From Sthenelais limicola (taxonomy: Eukaryota; Annelida; Polychaeta; Phyllodocida; Sigalionidae), in assembly GCA_942159475.1 (NCBI GenBank), contig OW804095.1:58370773-58434772 (forward strand): a stretch of DNA of 64,000 nt. Reading direction: 5' to 3'. Positions 26,770 to 37,900 of this stretch are shown piece by piece (position 1 is the stretch's first letter; each line of letters opens with the position of its first letter). A program made the translations under genes and the position numbers. The notes beneath the pieces are model-generated. The model made no database searches, was not told where the DNA came from, and was given only the letters and a program-made list of their open reading frames with translations.

Positions 26770-27335
26770 TAATTATGAAATGAAAATACAAAAAAATAGA
26801 AAAAACGAAGTGAAAAAAATATGAATGGTTACGTTGATTTGCCATGCTAATTTTTTGTATAGGTTGCTACTTAATGTACAGACTTGCCTCATTGTCAGTA
26901 CTAATACCTTGTGAATTGTATTGCTTTGAATCTTGATTGGAATTAAATGTACAACTATACGTAATATATATGATTATTAATGGTTAATATGTAAGAGCAC
27001 AGCGCCGATAAAACTGTACTATGTACTTATGTTTTTAATTCAACTCCTAAAAACAATGCTTGCACATTGTCAGTGAGTTGGACTTGTTTTTATTCGTAAT
27101 GTGAGTATCTGTAAAACCTTGTATCTAAAGATAACTGAGATAGATTGACGTATTATAGATTGTTGATGTTTAGATATATACAACTTATGGAATATCCGAT
27201 AATAATAACACCTAGAACAATGTAAAAATTGTTTGTATCATTTAAATCAGGCTGTCCTGAGAATATTCGTACTATATGTGTGAAAATGTTCAAACGTCCT
27301 GAATAAAATATTTTAAATCAAATTAAATCAAATCA
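25005..27335 (+). mobile_element. 5'-truncated Jockey/CR1-like non-LTR retrotransposon
   Basis: The element has a reverse transcriptase region and a non-coding 3' part that ends in an (AAATCAAATT)-type short repeat at about 27310-27335. The apurinic endonuclease domain expected upstream is absent: recognisable coding starts abruptly at about 25005, the usual result of incomplete target-primed reverse transcription. The 3' boundary is inferred from the tail. I could not find a convincing target-site duplication by eye. Confidence 0.7.
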
Positions 27336-27863
27336 TGTTTCCCGAACATACCAGTTACAACAATGAAAGGACCTCTCAAGGATAATCTGAATGATACAAG
27401 TAGCATGACTCAGTAGTATCTATAAGCCCGAGCCGCTTAATAAGGCCCATAAACATTATGTTTCCAGACATCCCTCCAATTGAACCCTGATAGTTTGTTA
27501 TTTCAGTTTTTTATACAAGTTCTGAAAAAGTATACATATTATCAGAGCTTACAATGTGGGGAACAGTTTGGCACAACTGTCACTTCATAGAAATTATGTT
27601 CGATTGTCAAGTTGTGTGATTGTCAGATGTGTGTAATCAGAATGATAGACCACCCAAACTATTTTATAAGTCTGATGTCCAAATTCGATTCATGACATGA
27701 CGTATTGTAGATACTAAATTCGCAAATAATTGGCTCTAGGGAGAAATGAAAGCAAATTAAACTAATGTAAATGCAATTTGAATACTAGTTAAATGGGTAA
27801 TATAGCCCAAAATATGGTCAGTGATGACATAAGCAAATAATGATGAATAGTTATGCTTAGTTG

Positions 27864-27877
27864 GTTGCCATGGTTAC
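27864..27877. promoter_or_regulatory. RFX X-box-like palindrome
   Basis: GTTGCCATGGTTAC is one base away from the RFX consensus GTNRCC-N(0-3)-RGYAAC. It matches sites in the inverted arms at 57241 and 57992 exactly, which suggests that it may be a relic of the same repeat family rather than a promoter of a nearby gene. Confidence 0.4.
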
Positions 27878-29445
27878 AACAGTGATTTCAACTTTCTGAA
27901 AAACAAATTAAATTTTAAGTTTGGCTCTAAGTAGACCAAATTATAACTAACACATTTCGGATAAACTGGTAGAATTTTGTATTTCTATAAAAGTACACCT
28001 CATGGTCCTTATTTAGTGCAATTACCTATAGTAAAGACATATCCATTTTAAGCTAGAGGAGCAATTTTGTATATTTACAACAATTTGTGAAATACATGGT
28101 TAGACATTATTCGTATTATATATAATTATGAATGTGTGTATATCTAGAAAAGATCTTGATGCGTAATCATCTCAGAAATACAATGTTGCATAAGGATTCT
28201 AACATAAACAAATATGATCTTGTATTCCAGGTTACAAGGTCCGGATGTGTATTTTGGGCAGAGGTAAGACATATTTCCATTACATTGCGGAAATGGGACG
28301 CAAATATATACCTGATAGGAGAGATTTAAATCAATGTACATTTGCACAGACAGGGCTTGTATTTAATGTAAGCCGGGGACATTAAGGGTTTAATCGATTA
28401 CTGCATTAAAACAGTTTCTGCAGGTAATTTCTCTCTTTGAATAGCAAGGGATTTATATCTTTCTATTATGTAGCAATATGTATACGTTGATACAACATGA
28501 ATGCATGGATTGTTGTTCTCACCAAAGATAATATATAGGGACATTGCGAGGGAAAACTCACTGCTCACATCTCTACATTGATGAGGATGTGAATAAGACT
28601 AATGCATCCAAAACATGGTCAGACAATATTCTTAGGTAATTCATTTTTGTCAACAATATCTACAATGGGGGACTCAGCAATCAGATGAATCCTTCGTTTA
28701 CAGTAGGTGAAGTACACACACTCCGACCCGCAATCTAGTGCTAACTAATGAATGTTCGGCGTGGACATGAGTCTGTGTTGCTCGATTAAAGAAAGGCCTC
28801 CCTTACCGATGAAGACGAAATTGATTGAAAGGCAAGGTAAATTATGCAATCCCACGAGTGCACTTCAAACAGATATTAATTGATCTTCATTGTGTTTCGC
28901 ACCAAGCAGATGCATATTGATAAAACTGGGATTATTTTCGCATACGCAAATGACACAAATAAAAACGAAGCATATTACCTGTATTCCTATCAAATGGGAT
29001 TTCCTATCCGATGAACAAAGCAATTAATCCAATTCACAATATTTTTATTGTGGAAAATAATTACATCGATGTGCCACTGTTACATTATTCATCACCAATA
29101 TGTTAAAATATGTGTGTGTATTGAGTACTTATAGGCCTAGGTATGTTACTATGAGTACATCACCTCATATTTAAATCTGTAATTATAGTAATTAGAAACG
29201 TGCTCAGGGTAGGACGACAAAAATGGAGACTACACTGTCATATTACCTGAATAAAAATAGACATATTAATATGGTAACCTTTACGTATACTTTGTTCAAG
29301 GTATGCGTGAGTACATGTGATACCTCTCACCTATTTCTCGCCATACACAGTCGGAAAGGTTAACCTTGATTTGTCCGATTCCAGCCCAGATAAATGGCTG
29401 TTAAATTTTGGATACAACGAATATTTGATTTGACCTGTCGTAGTA

Positions 29446-29545
29446 CGACAGGGATAGCTATAATCTTTAATTACATAAAACAAGGATGAAGCAATCGACA
29501 GGGATAGCTATAATCTTTAATTACATAAAACAAGGATGAAGCAAT
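29446..29545. repeat. Perfect 50-bp tandem duplication
   Basis: A 50-bp unit starting CGACAGGGATAGCTATAATC is repeated head to tail without a mismatch (second copy 29496-29545). It is a very recent duplication or an assembly artefact. Confidence 0.9.
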
Positions 29546-30904
29546 CGCCTTACTTAAATATGTATACTCTATATAACCGTCATTGTCATTTGTCATTGTA
29601 ATTACATTGCTTGTTCACCAATATAGTCATTTTCATCATATCCCATGTATCGCAAAGTAAAAAGATCTAATACTCTACGAATCTTCCTCTATCATCCGAA
29701 GTTGCTGAATATCTTTTATCTAATTAATTGCAGGCATATATATTAACATAGCAGATTTTTCTCAGGCCTTTATTAATGGAACACATATAGGGCCAATAAT
29801 TGAGTTGTGACTATACTTACCATAAAAGATTCCGGTGTTGTACAGGAGTCTCGTGATGCTGAACAACTTGATGCTAAGTAATTGGCCCCGGAGTAGCGAG
29901 TAATGACCACAGCCAGCTTTATTCACGTGGCACTACTTCGCCTAATGAGCATAAAGACGTTGGTAATACTTTGACTTATGCACCACTAGGTGTATAGAAA
30001 CCTTTTAGTAAAAACTTGCAACTATGCTAACAAGTTAAATAAAACTAGATTGTTTCCCAAATCGATCAGTCTACAAGAGGATGAACACTTATCGAAAAAA
30101 ACCTAATAGTTATGGACGCAATATGTACATGTACATATCTAACGTAAGTTATTTCTTGGAAGGAAGATAGTATGCTCTGGGTGGACTACAGGGAAATGGC
30201 ACGACATCCCCGTGAGGAGGAGTCGAAGAGGAGCCAAACTGGCAAGTGCATCAATGACTTTTTAACTACTGTAGCATGTAGCTCTGCATCTTCAGTACAT
30301 ATTGCCTATTAAGGAAATAGGGAGATATCAACAATGCGCTTAAGCTTAATCGCTCTCCTAGTTAAAAGAACTAACAATATTTGAGAAATCTTCGTGTCCC
30401 ATTAAACCTGGTGCTTATTTTGGAACTGAGATCAGACCGGATGTGATTGGAAATATTCATAGGCATGCTGTATCGCAGCATGCGCTTGAAATCAACATGT
30501 TTGAACACCTTTTACCGGCCAATATCCATTAATATTTCCACACGAGCGGTGAATGATCAATCATATCCCATGGTTTTCATCAGTATTCAATCTCTGTCTA
30601 GTCCGGATTAATGAGACAGTATCAGATTTCCTTTCATAATAGCCAATATTTGGGGAGCCTGCTATATTTTGTTTTCTTTCTTCTCCTCCTACAGTTTCCC
30701 TAATTTTTGGTAATTATTAAAGCGGGCAGTTTCAAAAGAAAAATGACCCTAAACAGTAATGCTAACGATAGGTATACACGTGTATACGTGTATAAATTTA
30801 TGTTATAGATTGTATGGACGAGTGCTTAATTTAGGCAGGAACCCGACTCTCCAGTATCATTATTGGTCATAGGCTTCCAATTCACCTACCTTTCTATAAA
30901 TTCG

Positions 30905-31300
30905 TCAGACGCCAACACCAAAACCTGCTAGTGTTTCACTAATATCTAAAACAAATTCTAGATGTCTGCACGGAATGTAGGATCCATGTATTCGATAGCG
31001 CATGCCACACACTACCATGCGGTTCGGTCCCCGCAGGTATAATTCCGACATCCTGCACGAAAATGGTACTTGAGTGCGGAGGATCTTGTGGTCAGTGTAC
31101 CGAAGGCCCTGATGAGCCATCGGTCTGTGTGTGCGCAGTTCAGGCACCAGCAGGAGACGGTGACCAGGAGTATCAGTGAAACTAAATATACTTTTGATAT
31201 GAAGCCACCATGCCTGAACAAATAAATGAACAAAAAGAATCAGTGATAACCTGATTAGAAGACTTAGTCCACAGATCATGATGGATTTACATTCTCCCAT
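30905..31300 (-). CDS. Possible sushi (CCP) domain exon, partial
   Basis: The minus-strand frame of 131 codons covers a clearly GC-richer island (about 30960-31170). Its core reads GLRYTDHKILRTQVPFSCR, then ELYLRGPNRMVVC, then RIHGSYIPC. This follows the second half of a complement control protein module: FSC, L-GP, a third Cys 16 residues later, and a last Cys 12 residues after that with Gly before it. The first Cys is Arg (CGC) and the usual Trp is Ile, so it is divergent or decayed. A hydrophobic stretch precedes it, but an AG acceptor-like site near 31190 suggests that the exon starts inside the ORF. On the opposite strand another frame is very Cys-rich (ECGGSCGQC), so strand choice is not certain. 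Confidence 0.35.
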   Translation of the reverse strand: MGECKSIMICGLSLLIRLSLILFVHLFVQAWWLHIKSIFSFTDTPGHRLLLVPELRTHRPMAHQGLRYTDHKILRTQVPFSCRMSELYLRGPNRMVVCGMRYRIHGSYIPCRHLEFVLDISETLAGFGVGV

Positions 31301-32183
31301 ACTATGTCACTTTTTCTCCTTATTCACTTCACCCCCCTCCCCCCCCCCCCCCCCCCACACACACACACTCTTTGCACATTCATCCCCTTGCCCTTCCGCG
31401 CATCTACATCTCACTTTCCTTCCTGTTCCAGATGGTTGAAAACGCCTGAACAAACTATATATTGTTAATCTCACTACTACCGATGGGCTTTAATTGAATT
31501 AATCTCCATTCGCCCTCCAGAGGTTACATATATCGCATAGTCTCGCAAAATCACGTGTAGGTTCCGGTTACTGAATTGGCATTACCAGAAACACTGCAAT
31601 CATCCATTATAAGTCCTATGTTGTAGTGATAGTTAATTATTATTTAGTATATTATAGCCTAGTGAAATGTCGTAACATCCAGCGAAAGTTATTGTTTAGA
31701 TTAAGCAAGTTTATTTGTGTTTATCAAACTTTAATAATGTGCTGAGCCTCAGAATTCATGGGGGCCGCCATTCTATATGATAGTAGGGGGCCCAGCTCTG
31801 ATTAGTTTACATTTAACTCTAGATTGATAATACCCCCGCACATATGATAATTTAGAGCTATTGTATCCACTTAAAGCCTGACAATATACATATTGGTGAT
31901 ATAGGAAGACTGCAATTTGATTGTGCGTTGCTACAAGATATCAATTGGCAGGTATTCAATTAAATTTCCTCCTATATATTAACCTTAAGGATATTATTTG
32001 CATGTCATTCAATTAGTTTTTTTATGTGAGTTTAGAGAGTGTAGAGCAACACAACAAAACACCCACTTAGGAAACATTTTGGTAAGAAGATTTTTTCTCT
32101 AGAACCCTGACTGTTTCAAATTAGCCATTAGGCACTATTTGCCACAGTGGAACAGCTCATATAGCAATTGCGTTACCAATATG
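31301..32183. other. Intergenic with C18(AC)6 tract
   Basis: A C run at 31339-31356 continues as (AC)6 to 31368, the reverse-complement form of the (GT)nGn tracts at 36.6, 43.5 and 44.1 kb. Nothing else seen. Confidence 0.7.
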
Positions 32184-32669
32184 TTTTCTATTCGCCTCTA
32201 CTTGCCGGTCATTGGTCGATAATCTATTGGTCACTCTATTGGCAATACCATTGGCCACCATCTGCCTATAGTGGAGGCCCCCTAGCTATAATAGGGCTCC
32301 TCCTCTATAGGCAAGTAGCGGAAAATTGGTGTGGCCAATAGAGTGACCAATTCTGGGGCTGTTAGTGGCTGGTCTATTGGACTATCTACTTGCAATAGTG
32401 GAGAAGGTCGGGCAAATAAGTGGCAGCTCAAGGCAAGTCATTGGCCCCAGCTGGCTTTCATTGGTCATCATTTGCCGAAAAATCAAAACGTTTTGATTTC
32501 TTCAGCCAATAGATTGTCATCGGCCGCTTATTGGCCACTATTGGCCGCTACAGTGGAAATGCTTCTATCAATAGATTTTTTATTCGCCTTTACATGCCGG
32601 TCATTGGGCGATAACCTATTGGTCACACTATTGGCAAGACCCATTGGCCACCTCTTGCCGATAGTGGAG
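32184..32669. repeat. CCAAT-rich repeat block with 93-bp direct end repeats
   Basis: Copies of a 93-bp unit lie at 32184-32276 and 32576-32669, sharing TATTCGCC, TGCCGGTCATTGG and CTATTGGTCAC. Between them, at about 32290-32355, part of the unit appears inverted (AGGCAAGTAG...GGCCAATAGAGTGACC). About 18 ATTGG/CCAAT pentamers occur in roughly 500 bp. A perfect 20-bp palindrome (AAATCAAAACGTTTTGATTT) sits at 32480-32499. The 163-codon ORF at 32331-32822 runs through the block and is probably incidental. It may be a non-autonomous element with direct terminal repeats or a decayed higher-order tandem. Confidence 0.7.
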
Positions 32670-33980
32670 AAGGCCTATAATACTTGCACCGTATCAGCAC
32701 ATTATGTGTCTAGTCTCTGCCCATTTATTACACATTTTCGACTATATATACCAGCGAATTTTCACGACAAATTCACTGTCCCCGTAGCCCCTTTCTACGG
32801 GAGGAATATTGGACCAAAATAAAATGGGACAAAATCGAAGAAGACGCTTTATTTTCCTTTAATTTTATTTTTCGAAAATTGTATTTGCGAAACAATTTCA
32901 GACAATAGGTATTCTCATTTCCATTATTGCAACTATTTGACTATTTTTTTTAAAACCTTGATATATTTAGATAATAATTTGATCTATCATGCACGATGTT
33001 TGAACGCAAAGTACGAGATACCCGAACCTGAATGTCGAAAAGGAATATGAGACCGTTTGGAACCCTTCAGTGTACACTAAATATCGCGTGAATGCACACT
33101 ACAAGGCGTGAACAATTGCTTACAGATCACCCTGAGGTATTAGAATAACCGACTGCGTGTATAATTGATTTAGACGTTGTCATATCAGAAACACAAACTA
33201 CAGAAACATGCAAACACATCAGCATTTGCCTTTTGTGGACTTAGTAGTTCTTGCTCATGACAAGAGCAAGCTAGATGTCAGAAAACTAAATAAAACATTC
33301 CAATATCGTCGGAATGTGTTTGCTCTAGGCATTGGCCAAACATCCCTTTAAACTGGGGAAGGAGAAGCGCAGAGGGTGACCGGGCCCAAGAGGCACTGAA
33401 TGATTTAATGTTTGCCAATCTACAGCTCACTAGTCACTTCCCAACACACAATCCGCGCAACTAGCCATGTACTCAGAATTCACCCAGAGTAGCGGAATAA
33501 ATATTATGTATTATTTATATCGTCACACATATATCTTAATATTTTGGGGTTGTTTTCTCATATTTTATGTCCATCATAGTAATTTCCACCAGAGACAGTG
33601 TGTGTCTTTGTTTTAACACCATATGGTTATGACATTGGTCCATGTTTTGATACATATGAAGTTTACATTTAGAAACCCTAAGGAAGGCCAAACACATATA
33701 GGGTTACATTACGTTGGTGTACTGGATTAATTCATAATATTACGTAATTAGGGAAATATCTAAACAAAATACTTAATATTCAATAACATAGATCTGCTAT
33801 GTTATGGTAATCGATGCTTATATGGTCAATTCTTTTTTGTGGGCGTCCAGAGGGTCGATAAAGATAGAATAGCAATTCAGTGTATAGTATATGCGCTTAT
33901 AGGTGGCCTGGATGTCATTTACATTTTATATGAATATATGACATCCATTGGTCTGATATTTCCCCAGTTCTCATATAATG
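32670..33980. other. Intergenic, nothing recognised
   Basis: No exon, repeat or RNA gene seen. Confidence 0.5.
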
Positions 33981-34973
33981 GCATATGAGCAAATCCACCA
34001 TTTGGTCGTCATTTGACCCTCAGATCGTCTTTTGCGTATTTGAACGGGAAAAAACGTTTGGAGACATTTTCCAATGGTTTTATCGTATCCGCCCACCCAA
34101 AATACATCAGAAATACCCCCTTTTTACATAGATCTTCCTAAGAATTTATGCATGGGGGCCGAAAAAATGGATTTTAGGGCCTTAAAAATGAAGAAAAATT
34201 AGGGGAGACCCAATAAAATGCTGGAAATGAATAAAAAATGTTTAGTCGAATATAGTTTAAATTTATTTTACCATTGCGCCTTGACCCTAGCTACTATATG
34301 ATCTGTTTTTTATTTGTTTCCAATGGCTCTTTGATATACGGTAATAAGAAAGTACAAATATAATGGGAAGTCTAAATGTCAGCGGCATGTGTGGAAAATA
34401 AAATCCATTGAAAAAAATAGAGGTATTCATTCAAATCAACTTAAAAAGAAAATGAAGGGGAATAAATACTATTTAGTCATGTATAAATTCCAAACATAAT
34501 CAGTTTTATATGTGCATATAGGCACAGGGTCAATTAACTGTCATCCTATAGCCGCTGCCATTATAATTACCATTACTGGAATGGTTATTTGGCTTTCACA
34601 AACTAAAAAGTGCTGTCACCCTTATGTCGAGGCCTATCAAGTACAAAATAGTTTAAAACATTATGTGCACATTTGTCAGAGCACATTTAGCAGGGACTAC
34701 ACATTTGTTTTATTTATTTTTAATTTAAGTCCTCATTTATGTTCAAATATGTACCAATCTTCGATGCCCTTATCATTAGAGTTCTAATCACAGATTCTAT
34801 CAGGCTGCCCTGACTACAATATTCATCCTTAACATTCCCAATTTCGTCTATAATATCAGCAATAAGTGTAGTTTATATACGAAAAAGAATAAATCAATAG
34901 AAGCAATTCTATTTTTTTTTTAAATTTTCAGCCATGGATGGCAAATGACCAATTGGTGGATTTGCTCATATGC
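33981..34973. mobile_element. 993-bp TIR element, non-autonomous
   Basis: The left end GCATATGAGCAAATCCACCA is the exact reverse complement of 34954-34973, and the match continues imperfectly for about 15 bp further (TTTGGTC / TTGGTC, ATTTG). The interior is AT-rich with no transposase-like ORF, so it would need enzymes supplied in trans. I could not define a target duplication; flanks share only short AT-rich words. Confidence 0.6.
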
Positions 34974-37900
34974 AAGGTATAGGCATAATCATGGCATGTT
35001 TCTCATAGTCTTGATGATTATTTCATATGTGTTCTGGCAACATAAACAGGAGATTGAATAAGGGTCTAACTTATGTACATACATGTTTAAAGTTAAATAT
35101 GTTAATTTACTGAGATATGGCTATATATATTGCATACACATGGTATGCAGAAAAGTTGACTATGGTGTATGTCTCTTTGCTATTTCATTGATAAGCAGAA
35201 ACTACTGATAGATTGGTAATCTTTTATGGTTTCCTTCAGAACTAGAGTAGGGTTCGGATTTAATGTAAAATTGAAATGTGAATGTGTAGAAACCATTCTT
35301 TTCAGCAGAAGTAATATATTTTCTAAATGCGCCTGTGTATATATCAATGTTTTGGGTTAGCAATTACATTAAAATTACGAGGGTACTCAGCGTGGGAAAG
35401 CTCCTGCTTCTACAGCAGGATACTGCAATACTGTAACTACAGCTGGTATGTTTACTTCCCGCCACTATGCGGCGCTACTGTCGCCGCCGCACAAGTCAAT
35501 TACATAAGCGGGAGTGAGCCGTCTCCGTATTGGACTGTCTCTGTTTCCACCCATTTAAGGTCGATAGGTGATCTAAAGAAATCTATTGTTGGTGTATGAT
35601 TTTGATGAACAAGAAGATAAGAATGTAAGTTTAAAAAAAGATTTATTCAGGTGACATAATACATAAATAATAGAGATAACAAGACAGTTAACTCTGAAGA
35701 TAAAAAACAAAATGCATCATCCCTAGGAAGATTATCAAGCGCGCATTCAGTTTTCAGGTTTGTGGAAGAATTGTTGAAAATAAGGGTCCATAATTACCGG
35801 ACTGCAATGGCACCAATTACAGAGGACGAGGATGTCTGTTTAAAGAATATTCATCTCTGTAACTTTCGATGGACTACGGTGAAACGCAGAAGTAGAGAGG
35901 GAAATCAGACGTGCATCGCGGAGCGGTGCAGTTAGGTACGGAAGATTCTCTATGTTGGCATTATCCGTACTCTATTGTACCATTCTGAGGTGCATATGTG
36001 TCAAACCCAGAGGCAAAGCTAGCAGAAATCTTCATTCTTCACTCTTCACTGACGTATGACGGTGGACGATCAGCCAGGGTCCCTTTTTTGATGTGGAACA
36101 TTTTACCTGATTTAGATTTACTGGTTTTACTGTTTCCCAACCTCAAATGGGCGTTTCTACCTGAGACTATCGCTTCCTCATTCATGGTTTACCATCAACC
36201 TTTAAAGAAATTATTTAATTGATTTACAATTCATTTGGAAACCTCTGCACATCAATAGATAGGAGTGGCCATTTATTTATTTATTCATTTTTGAAAAGAA
36301 AATTATGGATAATATTATTAACAATTATTCTTTTTCTAGCCTAGGTTACCTTGGAGAGACAAACGCAAGCCAATGTCCTTTCCGAGAAACATGATACTGA
36401 GAGTAGGGACATCACACTTGCAGTTGGATAGCACTTAGGAAGAAAATCCTTACACTAGGCTCTATATCTTTTATAAAAACGTTATCCCCGTGTTTTTTTT
36501 TTACTTTTGCCAATAATATCTAAGGGATATCAAGGGGGTCGATGACCGAGGAGTCGTTATATGATTGTTTGTGTGACTAGAAAAGATGTGCAGATGGGTA
36601 GTGTGTGTGTGGGGGGGGGGGGGGGGGGGGAGGCTGGGAGGGCTGGGGAGGGGGAATCCTCTTTGAACGGGAAGTATATATATGAATGTAATCAGACCTA
36701 AATTGGTTTGTCACTTTTGCCTAAAACAAACCGACGTATATTGAATTACTTAAACAGTCGGATCGTGAAGGTCATATATGTACACATAAGCAAGGGATTT
36801 CTGCCTTCAAGCCATAGATAGGATATTGGACAAAGGTTCAGTTTTTACAAAGATGCATTCGGGTAATATTTCTTCATCCTCATTTGGACATTCTCTGTAT
36901 TATCCCCATCCTTTGAGAGATCAAAGTATTAAGAATAAATGTAAGATTCCATCCTCCCAGGGAGGCAGACATGACAGGCAAAAACGTTCTCGCTTCATCA
37001 AAAGCAACGGTTGTTGGAGATCACAGGAGAGTTGGGGGGAGGGGGACAAAGGTGATAAGGTTTAACTGACGCTTTGAGCAATACGGTCCAGGCGACAATC
37101 ATGGGAGTTTTAAAATGGTTAGAAGCTTTGCAGGGAAAGACCTTTGAGGTGTTGCAGAACAATAAGACTCGATATGAGGCGGTATGGATTAGAATAGGAA
37201 CAGTTGCAGAATACTGCAGGAAAAAGATGGCAAACAATCAAACAGGGGTATAATGAAACTAAAGGAGCATAACTGCAACGTAAGGTATGGTCTTTCAGAT
37301 CCACCGGTATTATGTATACAAGCATTTTATTCATGTGAATGCAAATATACCGACTTCTATCAAATGCTCATCCCACTTGAGGATAGTGAGCGCAGTGGTT
37401 AAAAATTGTGGGCGATTCAGTCGGGATAGAATGATACTTATTAGAAGTCTACAAATGTCAATACTCAGAAAATGATCGCTGCCAATCCGTGACAACATTA
37501 ATCGTTGGACCAAGTAGCGCTTACAAAAATATTAGGACGGAACAGAAATTAACTTTTTGTGGAGTAGGACCTAATGTTTCTTTACATTTGTGTCTTGCTT
37601 GTACAGATATAATTGTAAAATAACCAAATTGTATTAAATATTTCGGAATTAAATGAATAATTGCTAAGGTCAACACAATGAATGGCCAATTATTTAAAGC
37701 AATTGGAACGGTGGACAGTTTTTAGGAATGAGCGAGTTTTGCATGATGAGTGGTAGGATGGTAATGGGGAGGATTGAGAGATCTTATCTTATATGTAGAT
37801 ATAGCTGAATTCAGACTCTGACAGTTTTCTGGTCTTAATATTTTCTTTGATGTTTGTGCTACGTCAAGTTGGCATCGTAATGAATAATTATTATAATTGA

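Larger units (their letters stand above)
27336..30904. other. Intergenic, one X-box-like site and one tandem duplication
   Basis: No exon recognised. It contains the palindromic site at 27864-27877 and the 50-bp duplication at 29446-29545. Confidence 0.55.

Noticed and set aside
32331..32822. 163-codon plus ORF as a gene
   Set aside because: It runs through the repeated CCAAT-rich block and its neighbours; the protein repeats follow the DNA repeats and no domain is seen.
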